Source: JAKAGZ01 sp963772675 (lineage in GTDB: Bacteria; Bacteroidota; Ignavibacteria; Ignavibacteriales; Ignavibacteriaceae). From it: a DNA stretch of 64,000 nt. The translations under genes and the position numbers were made by a program. The notes below the pieces were generated by a model, which made no database searches, was not told the DNA's origin, and saw nothing but the letters and a program-made list of their open reading frames with translations. Positions 46,560 through 55,457 of the stretch are shown here, piece by piece (position 1 is the first letter of the stretch; each line of letters starts with the position of its first letter). Location: assembly GCA_963772675.1 (NCBI GenBank), contig CAVYYF010000011.1:285317-349316 (forward strand). Reading direction: 5' to 3'.

Positions 46560-47891
46560 TCATTTAATTAATATTTTATTTGATTTTATCATATCTGTTG
46601 TTTCTCTTAAGGCACTGTCTACCGAAATTTCTTTTTTTATTGCTTTGTTTGCATAGTATGAAACAATGTCTGATATGCGGGTATAGTCTTCAAGGAATGG
46701 CCGGTGTACTCCTGTTTCCAGCAATTTTTTCTTGAATATAAGATCAGGATATTTTTTTAGATAAACCGAATCTTTGTAAAATACATTTAATATTGGCAGA
46801 TAAGCTCCATTTACATAAAGCATCTCTTGTGCTTTTTTGCTTATAATAAATTTCAGAAATTCGGAAATTTCATTTTTCTTCTTTGAATATTTGGACACCA
46901 TAATATTCCATCCTCCTAAAATTGTTGTGGGAGGTGAATTTTCAAAATGAGGCAAAGCAGCTTTAACAAGCAATCGATCTTTTACAGTTGATTTATATAG
47001 GTTTTTTTTATCCTTTTCATAGCTCGGCCATCCCCATAAAAACACACCATTGTTTTCGATGAAATATTTATATGACGATGCTTCATTAAAGTTTACAACT
47101 GCTTTAGGGGAAATGTGATAAAGGTTAACGAAATCAACTAATAATTTAAGGGCCCTCTTTGCTATTGGTGTATTAAAGTTAAATCTGTATTGTTTAAAAT
47201 AATTTCTGTCCTGGGATAAGATCAGGTCCATAAAACTTACGACCAATCCCTCATAGTCATCTGCCGGGAAAATATAGAAAGGATTCTTATGTGGATTAAA
47301 TTTTTTAGAAAGTATTAAAAATTGCTTCCAGGTTATCGAATTTATCAGGGTTGTTTTTAGTTTATCATAGCCCGGAGTTTTTTCCAGAAGATCGTGCCTG
47401 TAATACATCATATTAACATCAATGTTCAAGGGAACGGCGAGCAGTTTATTGTTATAATAGCAGGAGGTTAATGCATAATTCAGGAAATCATTTTTATCAA
47501 ACTTTGGTAAGAAATTTTTAATTGGAGCAGACCATTTGGCAAACCGGGGAACCCATATCTGGTCAACAGCGAAAACATTTATTCTGTCACTATTGCTTCT
47601 TAGTGTTCTTGCAAGCAATTCTTTCCTTTCATTCGTACTAAACTTCTTGAAAGGTAGATCAATTGTAACTACTTCTATTTTACCTTTATATTCTTTGTTA
47701 AATTCGTCAATGACTTGCTGGTGGGCATAAGAAATATCAGCTGCTAAATAAATTTTCGTAGGCTCAGTTTCAGCTTCATACCTGGCGTGTTCATTTAAGT
47801 AGAAATAGAGTATCAGAATGGCGATGATAAATATAACTGTCCATAGCGGAAAATTGGAGATGTTGAAGAATTTTCTAAACCTTTTATTCAA
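46560..47891 (-). CDS. Membrane-anchored family-1 solute-binding protein
   Basis: The 443-residue protein has an uncleaved-looking N-terminal helix (FPLWTVIFIIAILILYFYL) and then a MalE-type binding-protein domain (QQVIDEFNKEYKGKIEVV, then NVFAVDQIWVPRFAKW and TTILGGWNIMVSKYSKKK). Such proteins normally serve ABC importers of oligosaccharides, but no ABC permease or ATPase is nearby. With the kinase and regulator in the same operon, it looks like the sugar-sensing part of a three-protein signalling system. The start is a TTG after AGGGTGATTC. Confidence 0.82.
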   Translation of the reverse strand: MNKRFRKFFNISNFPLWTVIFIIAILILYFYLNEHARYEAETEPTKIYLAADISYAHQQVIDEFNKEYKGKIEVVTIDLPFKKFSTNERKELLARTLRSNSDRINVFAVDQIWVPRFAKWSAPIKNFLPKFDKNDFLNYALTSCYYNNKLLAVPLNIDVNMMYYRHDLLEKTPGYDKLKTTLINSITWKQFLILSKKFNPHKNPFYIFPADDYEGLVVSFMDLILSQDRNYFKQYRFNFNTPIAKRALKLLVDFVNLYHISPKAVVNFNEASSYKYFIENNGVFLWGWPSYEKDKKNLYKSTVKDRLLVKAALPHFENSPPTTILGGWNIMVSKYSKKKNEISEFLKFIISKKAQEMLYVNGAYLPILNVFYKDSVYLKKYPDLIFKKKLLETGVHRPFLEDYTRISDIVSYYANKAIKKEISVDSALRETTDMIKSNKILIK

Positions 47892-47934
47892 GAATCACCC
47901 TAAGTTTATTCAGTTCAGACGGTATATCACAGCC

Positions 47935-47952
47935 ATTATTAAAATAATAATT
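47935..47952. promoter_or_regulatory. AT-rich core shared with the transporter-promoter dyad
   Basis: ATTATTAAAATAATAATT here differs by one base from ATTATTAAAATGATAATT at 43556-43573. It lies about 82 bp upstream of the sigma-54-like box at 48034. The high AT content lowers the weight of the match. Confidence 0.3.
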
Positions 47953-48033
47953 TTTATTATTATTTATATAATAATGCCAATACTCGTAATATGGAATATT
48001 TATATAAAATCAAAAAACGGTCGATATTTTTGT

Positions 48034-48050
48034 GTGGTCTGATATTTGTG
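48034..48050 (+). promoter_or_regulatory. Sigma-54-like promoter of the TonB-dependent receptor
   Basis: GTGGTCTGATATTTGTG has GG at -24 and TTG at -12 with canonical 10-base spacing between GG and G. It is nearly the same as the box on the opposite strand at 43479-43495. The receptor start codon is about 127 bp downstream, leaving a long leader. Confidence 0.45.
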
Positions 48051-48176
48051 TTTATCAAATAATGTGCTATAAATAATGTAAATCTCCATAAAACCTTATT
48101 ATAAAAGCGGTAATTATCAATATAAATTAAAAAGAAATCCTTGCTAAATAATTTCACTAATTAATAGGAGAATAGT

Positions 48177-50718
48177 ATGCTAAGATTAAATTACTTAAAA
48201 TTGAGCCGATTTATTTATGTAATCGCCCTGGTTACGCTAATACCGGCTTTTTCACTATTCGCTCAGAACGGAACAGTAAAAGGTAATGTTACTGATACAA
48301 AAGGGGTAGCGATTCCATACGCAAATGTTGTGCTTGTAAGTACAACTATGGGGGCTGCTGCGGATGTTAATGGTAATTTCGTAATATCAAATGTACCGGC
48401 AGGTAATTACACTTTGCGTGCCAGTGTGATTGGTTATAAACAAAGCAGCGCGAACATAACGGTAACAACCGGCGGTACGGCGACACAAAACTTCTCTCTG
48501 GCACAGGATGTACTAAATATGGAAAGTGTTGTAATTACAGGTACCCCTGGTGGAGTTGGAGTAAAGAAGAAAGATGCTAGTTTTGCAATCACAACTATTT
48601 CAGGGAAAGCTCTTGATCTGTTGTCACCGCCAAGTACAGCTGCAGCTTTAGATCTGGTTCCGGGTGTTTGGTCTGAAAGCTCAGGTGGTGTTGCGGGTGC
48701 AAATATTTTCGTAAGAGGTTTGCCATCATCAGGTGATGCGCCTTTTGTAACTATGTCGATCAATGGTGCTCCTATTTACGGTACTGAAACATTATCATTC
48801 TTTGAACAAAGTAGTATCTTCCGTATTGATGAGACTGTTGCATCTACAGAAGCGCTGCGAGGTGGACCTAGCTCTGTTTATAATAACGGAGAAGCAGGTT
48901 TAACTACAAACTTTAACCTAAAACAGGGAACAGACCAAACAAAGGGTAGAGTTAAGTATACAACTTCGGATTATAGTACTCAGAGATTTGATGCTGTATT
49001 AAGTGGTCCACTTGGAGATAAGTTTTATTATATGGTAGGGGGTTATGCCAGAACTTCCCCTGGTATAAGAAACACTCAGTTTAACGCTGAAAAAGGTGGA
49101 CAATTTACCGTTGATTTAACAAGAGTTTTTGACAAAGGTGTAATCAATGCTTTTGCACGCCTCACAAATGATCATGGTCAGTGGATATTGCCTATGGCTT
49201 TAGGAACAGGAAATGATCAGGGAACATTTGCTCAGCTAGGAAATGCTACCCGCTACAGATCATTGAGAACAGGCATTAATGGTGACAGCACTGAGTTTGA
49301 TTTTGCAGATGGTCGTGGATGGAAAGGGCTTGTAAGCGGGTTGAATTTTAATTATGAATTAGGTGCAGGTTGGGCAGTTCGTGATAACCTTTCCTATACA
49401 AACGGTGATGCAAATACTTTAGGATTTGTACCGGACGGTAGTCCTTTTACTGCAGCTAGCCTGATGTCATCGCTTAATGTAAGTGCATTACATACAAATG
49501 ATGGTAAAACAGTTACTTCTGGTTATCTGCAAAATTATGGATACTGGGTTGTATTAAAGAAATTAGAATCTATTACAAATGATATAAGTTTAACAAATAC
49601 AGTAGAAAATCATAAAATTACAATTGGTGCATATCAGGCTTACTGGACTTCAACTGACTTCTGGAATCTTGGTAATATGTTACGGTTCAGAACGTTGCGA
49701 ACGGCGGTATTATGAAGGAAGCTCCAGTTGGTGCTGCTGGTTATACACTTAATGAAGCAGGAGACTCAAGAATGTCTGCAATTTATGCGGGAGATTCATG
49801 GCAAGTAAGTCCTCAAATAAGATTAGATTACGGTGCACGTTATGACTTCTTTAATCTTGACTATACCTTAGACGGTGGCGGAACATTCCCTGATGGAATG
49901 TACAGATCTTACTGCTCATCTGGATGGACACGATTGGGCTGCAACCGGCGCTATTAAATTATGCAATAGATAATAATCTTGGGCTTTTTGCCCGTGCATC
50001 CAAAGGCTCCTTATTCCCTAATTTCGACGACGTTAGAGGTAATGCTTATAACGTAAAAAGCGGTACCGTGAGCAAAGATGGAAATGGTAATATAGTTAAT
50101 GTTAATGGAACAATAGATCCAAATTTATTCAATCAGTATGAAGCAGGAGTCAAAATTGATCAGGGAGAATATAGCCTATTCATCACTGGATTCTTAAATA
50201 CAGTAGAACAGTTTGATGGAGATGTTTTATCAGCAAGAGCAAATGCGATTATAAAAACACGAACATATGGTGTTGAAGTAGATGGTGGATTAAAGGTGGA
50301 AGGATTCAGTCTGAATGCGGTTGGTACCTATCAGAATGGTGAGATTACAGATGCTCCTGCATCTGCTGGCCCTATCGTTGGAAACAAAATCTGGCGTCAA
50401 CCTGATTTTCAATTTCGCCTTGCACCAAGCTATGATTTTGTTTTGAGTAATGATTTAACAGCTTCGCTTTATGGTGCATTCAGATATGTCGGAAAAAGAT
50501 GGAACGACAGAACAAATGTATACCAACTCGATTCATTTACAAAAATAGATTTGGGATTGGTTGTTGCTACAGGAAGTGGAATAACCTTTAATGTCAGTGG
50601 AGATAACCTAAATAACTCACACGGCTTAACAGAAGGTGATCCACGTAATCCAGCTTCAGCTAATGGTCGTCCGATTTTAGGCCGATCGGTTAGATTTTCA
50701 GTTGCAGTAGACTTCTAA
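48177..50718 (+). pseudogene. TonB-dependent receptor, interrupted by three frameshifts
   Basis: Repairing three single-base shifts gives a receptor of about 846 residues. It has a signal peptide, a carboxypeptidase-regulatory-like domain (VKGNVTDTKGVAIPYANVVL), a TonB-box-like region (ESVVITGTP), a plug (DLVPGVWSESSGG, IFVRGLP) and a barrel ending RSVRFSVAVDF. Breaks lie near 49682 (one base lost), near 49893 (one base gained) and near 49951, where AAA for AA separates TGAIK from NYAIDNN. Both sides of each break keep family sequence (SDSR, then TDLTAHLDGHDWAATGAI). It may be a decayed gene or an assembly error. An AGGAGA site precedes the ATG. Confidence 0.8.
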
Positions 50719-50737
50719 TTTTCCTTCCTTCTTAGTG

Positions 50738-50767
50738 GCGGCCCGGTTATTCCGGGCTGCTTTTTTT
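50738..50767 (+). terminator. Terminator after the TonB-dependent receptor
   Basis: A 9-bp G-C-rich stem (GCGGCCCGG at 50738-50746, CCGGGCTGC at 50752-50760, one G-T pair) runs directly into seven Ts. Confidence 0.9.
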
Positions 50768-50976
50768 AATAATTTTCCATCAATATCGATTATTTACAGA
50801 TTTGTATAAGGTTTTCGAAATTCGGTAAGATCCAAGAAAGTTTCAACCATTTTGAGATATTATGATTCATAATTTCTCCTTCCTTTGGTAAAGTTTCTCC
50901 TAATCCAGTAAGATAATCTAAAACTAAAGTCTATATTACATTAGTAATATTTATAGTAAATTAACTAACAGGACTG

Positions 50977-51402
50977 ATGATAAAACGTTTGTTTCAGGAC
51001 ACTTATAATGCAAGTATAATCTGGCTCAAGGAATTAATCAATTTTGTCATATTAGGAAGCCGAGAGCTTGATATATCAAAGAGAATTTACCAGATTGCAT
51101 ACAACAGATTTGACGAAGTGTGTGCACCATATAAAACGGTAATTGATATCAATGTAAAACAATTGCCTTCTCCTGAAGAAGTCAACAAATGGAATGGTGA
51201 AAAATATGCTTCTACTTTAAGGCACGACTAGAAAAATGAAAATTATAATATTAATTTCAAACAACTATTACATGTTGGATATAAGGTTGCCGCTGAGTTA
51301 GGCAATGAATTCACTGAATCGCTTCGGGAAAATGAAGAAATTATAGCTAAAAATATTACAGAAAATTTGTACGATCGTCATATTAAAAAAATATTCTTCT
51401 AA
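50977..51402 (+). pseudogene. uxaE: C-terminal fragment of tagaturonate epimerase
   Basis: The first 84 codons (ISKRIYQIAYNRFDEVCAPY, then LPSPEEVNKW and YASTLRHD) and, after an in-frame TAG at 51229-51231, 57 more codons (NFKQLLHVGYKVAAELGN, then IAKNITENLYDRHIKKIFF) form one continuous C-terminal piece that I recognise as UxaE, which interconverts tagaturonate and fructuronate. About two thirds of the normal protein (480-500 residues) is missing at the N-terminus. The kinase gene starts 9 bp later. This is a remnant, unless the TAG is read through and the fragment kept for another reason. Confidence 0.65.
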
Positions 51403-51411
51403 CGGAACGGA

Positions 51412-52500
51412 ATGATAATGGGAAATACTTTACAAATTAAGTCAGATGGTGAATTAGATTTCTTATCGCTCGGTGCGATGGTTCATCGGTTAGACCCGGG
51501 GAATATTCCTTTCAGAAAAGCAACACAATGCAGCATTCACGTAAGCGGAGGCGAATTTAATGTTGCAGCAAACCTTGCCGACTGTTTTCAGTTGAATACA
51601 GGAATTGCAACGGCAATTGTTAATTATCCTATAGGTAATTTAGTTGCAGAACGCATCAAAGCTATGGGGGTAAAACCCTTTGTTAAAAAGTTTGAACACA
51701 ATGGCGTTAACGGACCTAATATGGCAACAGTCTACAGCGATCAGGGATTTGGATTGCGCGCTCCGGTAGTTTTTTATAACAGAGCTAATGAAGGAGCTGC
51801 TTTACTCAAACCTGGTGATTTTAATTGGAAAGAAATCTTTGCCAAAGGTGTAAGTTGGTTTCATAGCGGAGGAATTTTTGCGTCTTTATCTGAAACCACG
51901 GGTGAATTGATTATTGAAGCTATGCAGGCAGCTAAAGATGCCGGAGCTACGACCAGTTTTGATCTTAATTTCAGGGCAAAATTATGGAATATTTGGGGCG
52001 GTGAAGAAAAGGCAGTGTCTGTCATTGATCGTATTGTAAAACATGTAGATGTACTTGTTGGGAATGAAGAAGACCTTCAAAAAGGATTAGGAATTCCTGG
52101 TCCTGAAATAAAAGCGAAATCGAAACTGGATTCTGCAGTATTTTTCGGAATGATTGACAAAGTAATTGGTAAATATCCAAATGTAAAAGTAGTTGCCACA
52201 ACACTTAGAGATGTACATTCAACAAATCATCACAGTTGGAGTGCAGTTGCCTGGGTAGATGGTAAAACTTATTCAGCTCCCACATCTGAACTGCATGTCT
52301 TTGACAGAGTAGGAGGCGGCGACGGATTTGCCAGCGGATTAATGTACGGATTAATATCTGGCGAATCTCCTGAAGATGCTGTAAAATTAGGCTGGGCACA
52401 TGGCGCCTTACTTACAACCTACCCGGGGGATACAACAATGGCTACCGTAGAAGAAGTCAAGGCTTTTGCAAGTGGAGCTTCGGCCCGCATTCAGAGGTAA
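51412..52500 (+). CDS. kdgK: PfkB-family sugar kinase, 2-keto-3-deoxygluconate kinase type
   Basis: The 362-residue kinase has the N-terminal sugar-binding motif (VSGGEFNVAANLADC) and a PfkB signature with the catalytic Asp in DRVGGGDGFASG near 319. The middle has SFDLNFRAKLW, typical of KDG kinases. It would phosphorylate 2-keto-3-deoxygluconate for aldolase cleavage in the uronate pathway. An ATG at 51418 is an equally possible start. It sits between the uxaE remnant and the LarA-like gene. Confidence 0.8.
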   Translation: MIMGNTLQIKSDGELDFLSLGAMVHRLDPGNIPFRKATQCSIHVSGGEFNVAANLADCFQLNTGIATAIVNYPIGNLVAERIKAMGVKPFVKKFEHNGVNGPNMATVYSDQGFGLRAPVVFYNRANEGAALLKPGDFNWKEIFAKGVSWFHSGGIFASLSETTGELIIEAMQAAKDAGATTSFDLNFRAKLWNIWGGEEKAVSVIDRIVKHVDVLVGNEEDLQKGLGIPGPEIKAKSKLDSAVFFGMIDKVIGKYPNVKVVATTLRDVHSTNHHSWSAVAWVDGKTYSAPTSELHVFDRVGGGDGFASGLMYGLISGESPEDAVKLGWAHGALLTTYPGDTTMATVEEVKAFASGASARIQR

Positions 52501-52547
52501 TAATTCGAACGAAACATCCTGTTATAAAAAAGTTGTGTGAAGCTTAA

Positions 52548-53819
52548 ATGCTTTATTATATAAATGAAAATACTGATTCGGTATTAGGTGAAAGAGAATT
52601 AAAAGAGGGAATTTTTACAGCACTTGATAAATTGGGAACGAGAAAAAAAGTATTAGCAATTCCTCCCGACTTTACCCGCTTTCATTCACATGCCGGGGTA
52701 ATCACAAAATTTATTTACAAATATTATGGTAAGCCTCTTACTGATATTTTGCCTTCTATTGGTACGCACTCACCAATGACCAGCGAACAACTTGATACAA
52801 TGTACTGCGGAGTTCCTAAAGAATTGTTCAGGGTTCATAAATGGAGAACAGATATAACAACTCTTGGAGAAGTTTCCGCGGATTTTATTTCTGAAGTATC
52901 AGAAGGGAAACTCGATTACTCGTGGCCGGCCCAGGTAAATAATTTATTAGTTAACGGAAATTTCGAACTTATACTTTCTGTAGGACAAGTAGTCCCACAC
53001 GAAGTTGTGGGTATGGCTAATTACAATAAAAATATATTCGTTGGCACAGGAGGAACAGAGGGAATTAATAAAAGTCATTTCCTCGGGGCTGTTTATGGAA
53101 TGGAACGTATGATGGGCCGTGCCGACACTCCTGTCAGAAGAGTTTTGAATTATGCTTCAGAAAATTTTGCGAACCATTTACCGATAGTATACATTCTTAC
53201 TGTTTTGGGCAAAGATAAAAATGGAAAGTTTGGTGTTTGTGGTTTATATGTTGGCGATGACTTTGAAACTTTTCAGAAAGCAGCCGATTTATCGCTTAAA
53301 TTGAATTTTGAAATGCTGGAAAAACCTTTGAAAAAAGTTGTGGTTTATCTTGATCCAAGCGAATTTAAAAGCACTTGGCTAGGAAATAAATCAGTTTATA
53401 GAACGAGGATGGCTATAGCAGATGACGGTGAACTAATAGTTCTAGCTCCCGGGCTAAAGGAATTTGGAGAGGATAAAACGATCGATACCCTCATCAGGAA
53501 ATATGGTTATATAACCACGCCGGAAATTTTGAAGTTAGTTGAAGAATCACCTGAACTAAAAAATAATTTGAGTGCAGCCGCTCATTTAATTCATGGTTCT
53601 TCGGAAGGAAGATTTAAGATTATTTATTGCCCGGGCAAAATAAGTAAGGAAGAAATTGAAAGAGTAAATTATAATTATGTGGATCTGGGAAAAACAATGA
53701 AGAAGTATAACCCGGAAAAATTAACTGACGGAATTAATATAATGCCGGATGGAGAAGAAATATTTTTTATTTCGAATCCAGCGCTGGGGCTTTGGGCGTA
53801 CAGGGGAAGATTTAAATAA
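52548..53819 (+). CDS. LarA-superfamily racemase/epimerase
   Basis: The 423-residue protein matches the LarA (DUF2088) family of hydroxyacid racemases that use a nickel-pincer nucleotide. Conserved positions are His74 in GTHSPMT, His151 in VVPHEVVG and Lys161 in NYNKNIFVG, the likely covalent cofactor lysine. Recent work on the superfamily found members acting on sugar acids. In this locus a C2 epimerase of an aldonate (gluconate or mannonate) is the best guess. The cofactor genes larB, larC and larE are not in the window. Confidence 0.8.
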   Translation: MLYYINENTDSVLGERELKEGIFTALDKLGTRKKVLAIPPDFTRFHSHAGVITKFIYKYYGKPLTDILPSIGTHSPMTSEQLDTMYCGVPKELFRVHKWRTDITTLGEVSADFISEVSEGKLDYSWPAQVNNLLVNGNFELILSVGQVVPHEVVGMANYNKNIFVGTGGTEGINKSHFLGAVYGMERMMGRADTPVRRVLNYASENFANHLPIVYILTVLGKDKNGKFGVCGLYVGDDFETFQKAADLSLKLNFEMLEKPLKKVVVYLDPSEFKSTWLGNKSVYRTRMAIADDGELIVLAPGLKEFGEDKTIDTLIRKYGYITTPEILKLVEESPELKNNLSAAAHLIHGSSEGRFKIIYCPGKISKEEIERVNYNYVDLGKTMKKYNPEKLTDGINIMPDGEEIFFISNPALGLWAYRGRFK

Positions 53820-53867
53820 AATCAATTTATAGTTTTAAAGGCGTATAACATAAAATATGGAGAACAA

Positions 53868-55319
53868 ATGGACAAAGCAGATATTGGCTTAATGGGACTT
53901 GCGGTAATGGGCGAAAATTTAATACTTAATATGGAAAGTAAAGGATTCACAGTTGCGGTTTTTAACAGAACATTATCAAAAGTCGATCACTTTATTAATG
54001 GAAGAGCAAAAGGTAAAAATATTATAGGTGCACATTCGGTAGAAGAGTTTATTGGTTCTTTGAAAAAGCCGCGTAAAGTAATGTGTATGGTAAAAGCAGG
54101 TAAAGCTGTGGATGATTTTATCGAATTGGTCCTTCCTCATCTTGAAAAAGGTGATCTGATAATTGACGGAGGCAATTCGCATTTTCCTGATTCAATAAGA
54201 AGAACCAAATATCTTGAAGAAAAAGGATTATTGTTTATCGGTGCAGGTGTTTCGGGCGGCGAAGAAGGTGCACTTAAAGGTCCTTCGATAATGCCAGGTG
54301 GCTCACCAGGTGCCTGGCAGATTGTTAAACCTATCTTCCAGGCTATTGCTGCAAAGGTTGAAAACGGTACTCCCTGCTGCGATTGGGTCGGGGAAAACGG
54401 TGCAGGGCATTTCGTAAAAATGGTTCATAATGGCATCGAGTACGGCGATATGCAATTAATCAGTGAATCATATTTAATTATGAAGAGTCTGCTTGGTATG
54501 AATGCAGATGAAATGCAAGAAGTATTTAAAGAATGGAACAAGGGAGAATTAGATAGTTACCTGATTGAAATAACTGCAGATATACTTGCACATAAAGATG
54601 AAGATGGAAAACCTTTGGTAGATAAAATTCTTGATACTGCGGGACAGAAAGGAACAGGAAAATGGACCGGAATCGCATCGCTCGAACTTGGAGTTCCTTT
54701 GACATTGATAGGGGAAGCTGTTTACGGAAGATGTCTTTCTGCAATGAAGAATGACAGGGTGGAAGCTTCAAAAATTCTAAGCGGTCCCAAGCCGAAATTT
54801 GAAGGAGATAAAAAAGCTTTTATAGAAGATATCAGGAAAGCGTTATTTGCTTCAAAGATTATTTCATATACGCAGGGATATGTTCTTATGAAAGCAGCAG
54901 CTGACGAATATAAATGGAATCTGAATAATGGTGGAATAGCCTTAATGTGGCGCGGAGGTTGCATTATCCGTTCCGCTTTCCTCTCAAAAATAAAAGAAGC
55001 TTTTGATAAAAATCCTTCATTACCAAACTTATTACTGGATCCATTTTTTAAGGAAAAAGTTGAAAGCTCGCAGGAAGCCTGGAGGAGAGTTGTTGCTGCT
55101 TCAGTTATGAACGGTATTTGGATTCCTGCTATGTCAACTGCTCTTAATTATTACGATGGATTCAGAACAGAAAGACTGCCGGCAAATTTACTTCAGGCTC
55201 AAAGAGATTATTTCGGAGCTCATCAGTATGAAAGAGTTGATAAACCACGCGGTGAATTTTTCCATACAAATTGGACAGGCAAAGGTGGCGATACAGCTTC
55301 GTCGGTTTATTTAAGATAA
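53868..55319 (+). CDS. gnd: 6-phosphogluconate dehydrogenase, decarboxylating
   Basis: Gnd oxidises 6-phosphogluconate to ribulose 5-phosphate, CO2 and NADPH. The 483-residue protein has the Rossmann opening IGLMGLAVMGENL, the signature GVSGGEEGALKGPSIMPGG, KMVHNGIEYGDMQ, and a C-terminal domain with FHTNWTGKGG. Length is normal. A GGAG site precedes the ATG. Placed beside a LarA-like epimerase and uronate genes, it could serve gluconate use as well as the pentose phosphate pathway. Confidence 0.96.
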   Translation: MDKADIGLMGLAVMGENLILNMESKGFTVAVFNRTLSKVDHFINGRAKGKNIIGAHSVEEFIGSLKKPRKVMCMVKAGKAVDDFIELVLPHLEKGDLIIDGGNSHFPDSIRRTKYLEEKGLLFIGAGVSGGEEGALKGPSIMPGGSPGAWQIVKPIFQAIAAKVENGTPCCDWVGENGAGHFVKMVHNGIEYGDMQLISESYLIMKSLLGMNADEMQEVFKEWNKGELDSYLIEITADILAHKDEDGKPLVDKILDTAGQKGTGKWTGIASLELGVPLTLIGEAVYGRCLSAMKNDRVEASKILSGPKPKFEGDKKAFIEDIRKALFASKIISYTQGYVLMKAAADEYKWNLNNGGIALMWRGGCIIRSAFLSKIKEAFDKNPSLPNLLLDPFFKEKVESSQEAWRRVVAASVMNGIWIPAMSTALNYYDGFRTERLPANLLQAQRDYFGAHQYERVDKPRGEFFHTNWTGKGGDTASSVYLR

Positions 55320-55457
55320 TGGATAACAGAAAATTACTTGCGGGTTTTGAAAACTATAAAGCGGCTAAAAATCTATTTAAATGGTTTCTTATAAAAGCTA
55401 ATTCTATTAAACTAAAACAATAATAAATTTAAACTCATATAATAAAAATTTACTATT

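Noticed and set aside
47920..47980. Dense AT-rich inverted and direct repeats
   Set aside because: Looks repetitive but is simple-sequence TTATTA; no unit and spacer structure as in CRISPR, and no cas genes in the window.
47892..48033. TGGCAT on the minus strand as a sigma-54 promoter for the binding-protein operon
   Set aside because: The -12 TTG element is missing at the right distance.
50790..50870. 26-codon minus-strand frame with a strong AAGGAGA site
   Set aside because: The frame is open a little further upstream and looks protein-like, possibly a gene remnant, but I cannot match it to anything and no terminator or promoter supports it.
55319..55423. 34-codon frame starting inside the gnd stop codon (TAATG)
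   Set aside because: No ribosome site of its own beyond coupling, no recognisable sequence, and AT-rich codons; could be chance in an intergenic gap.
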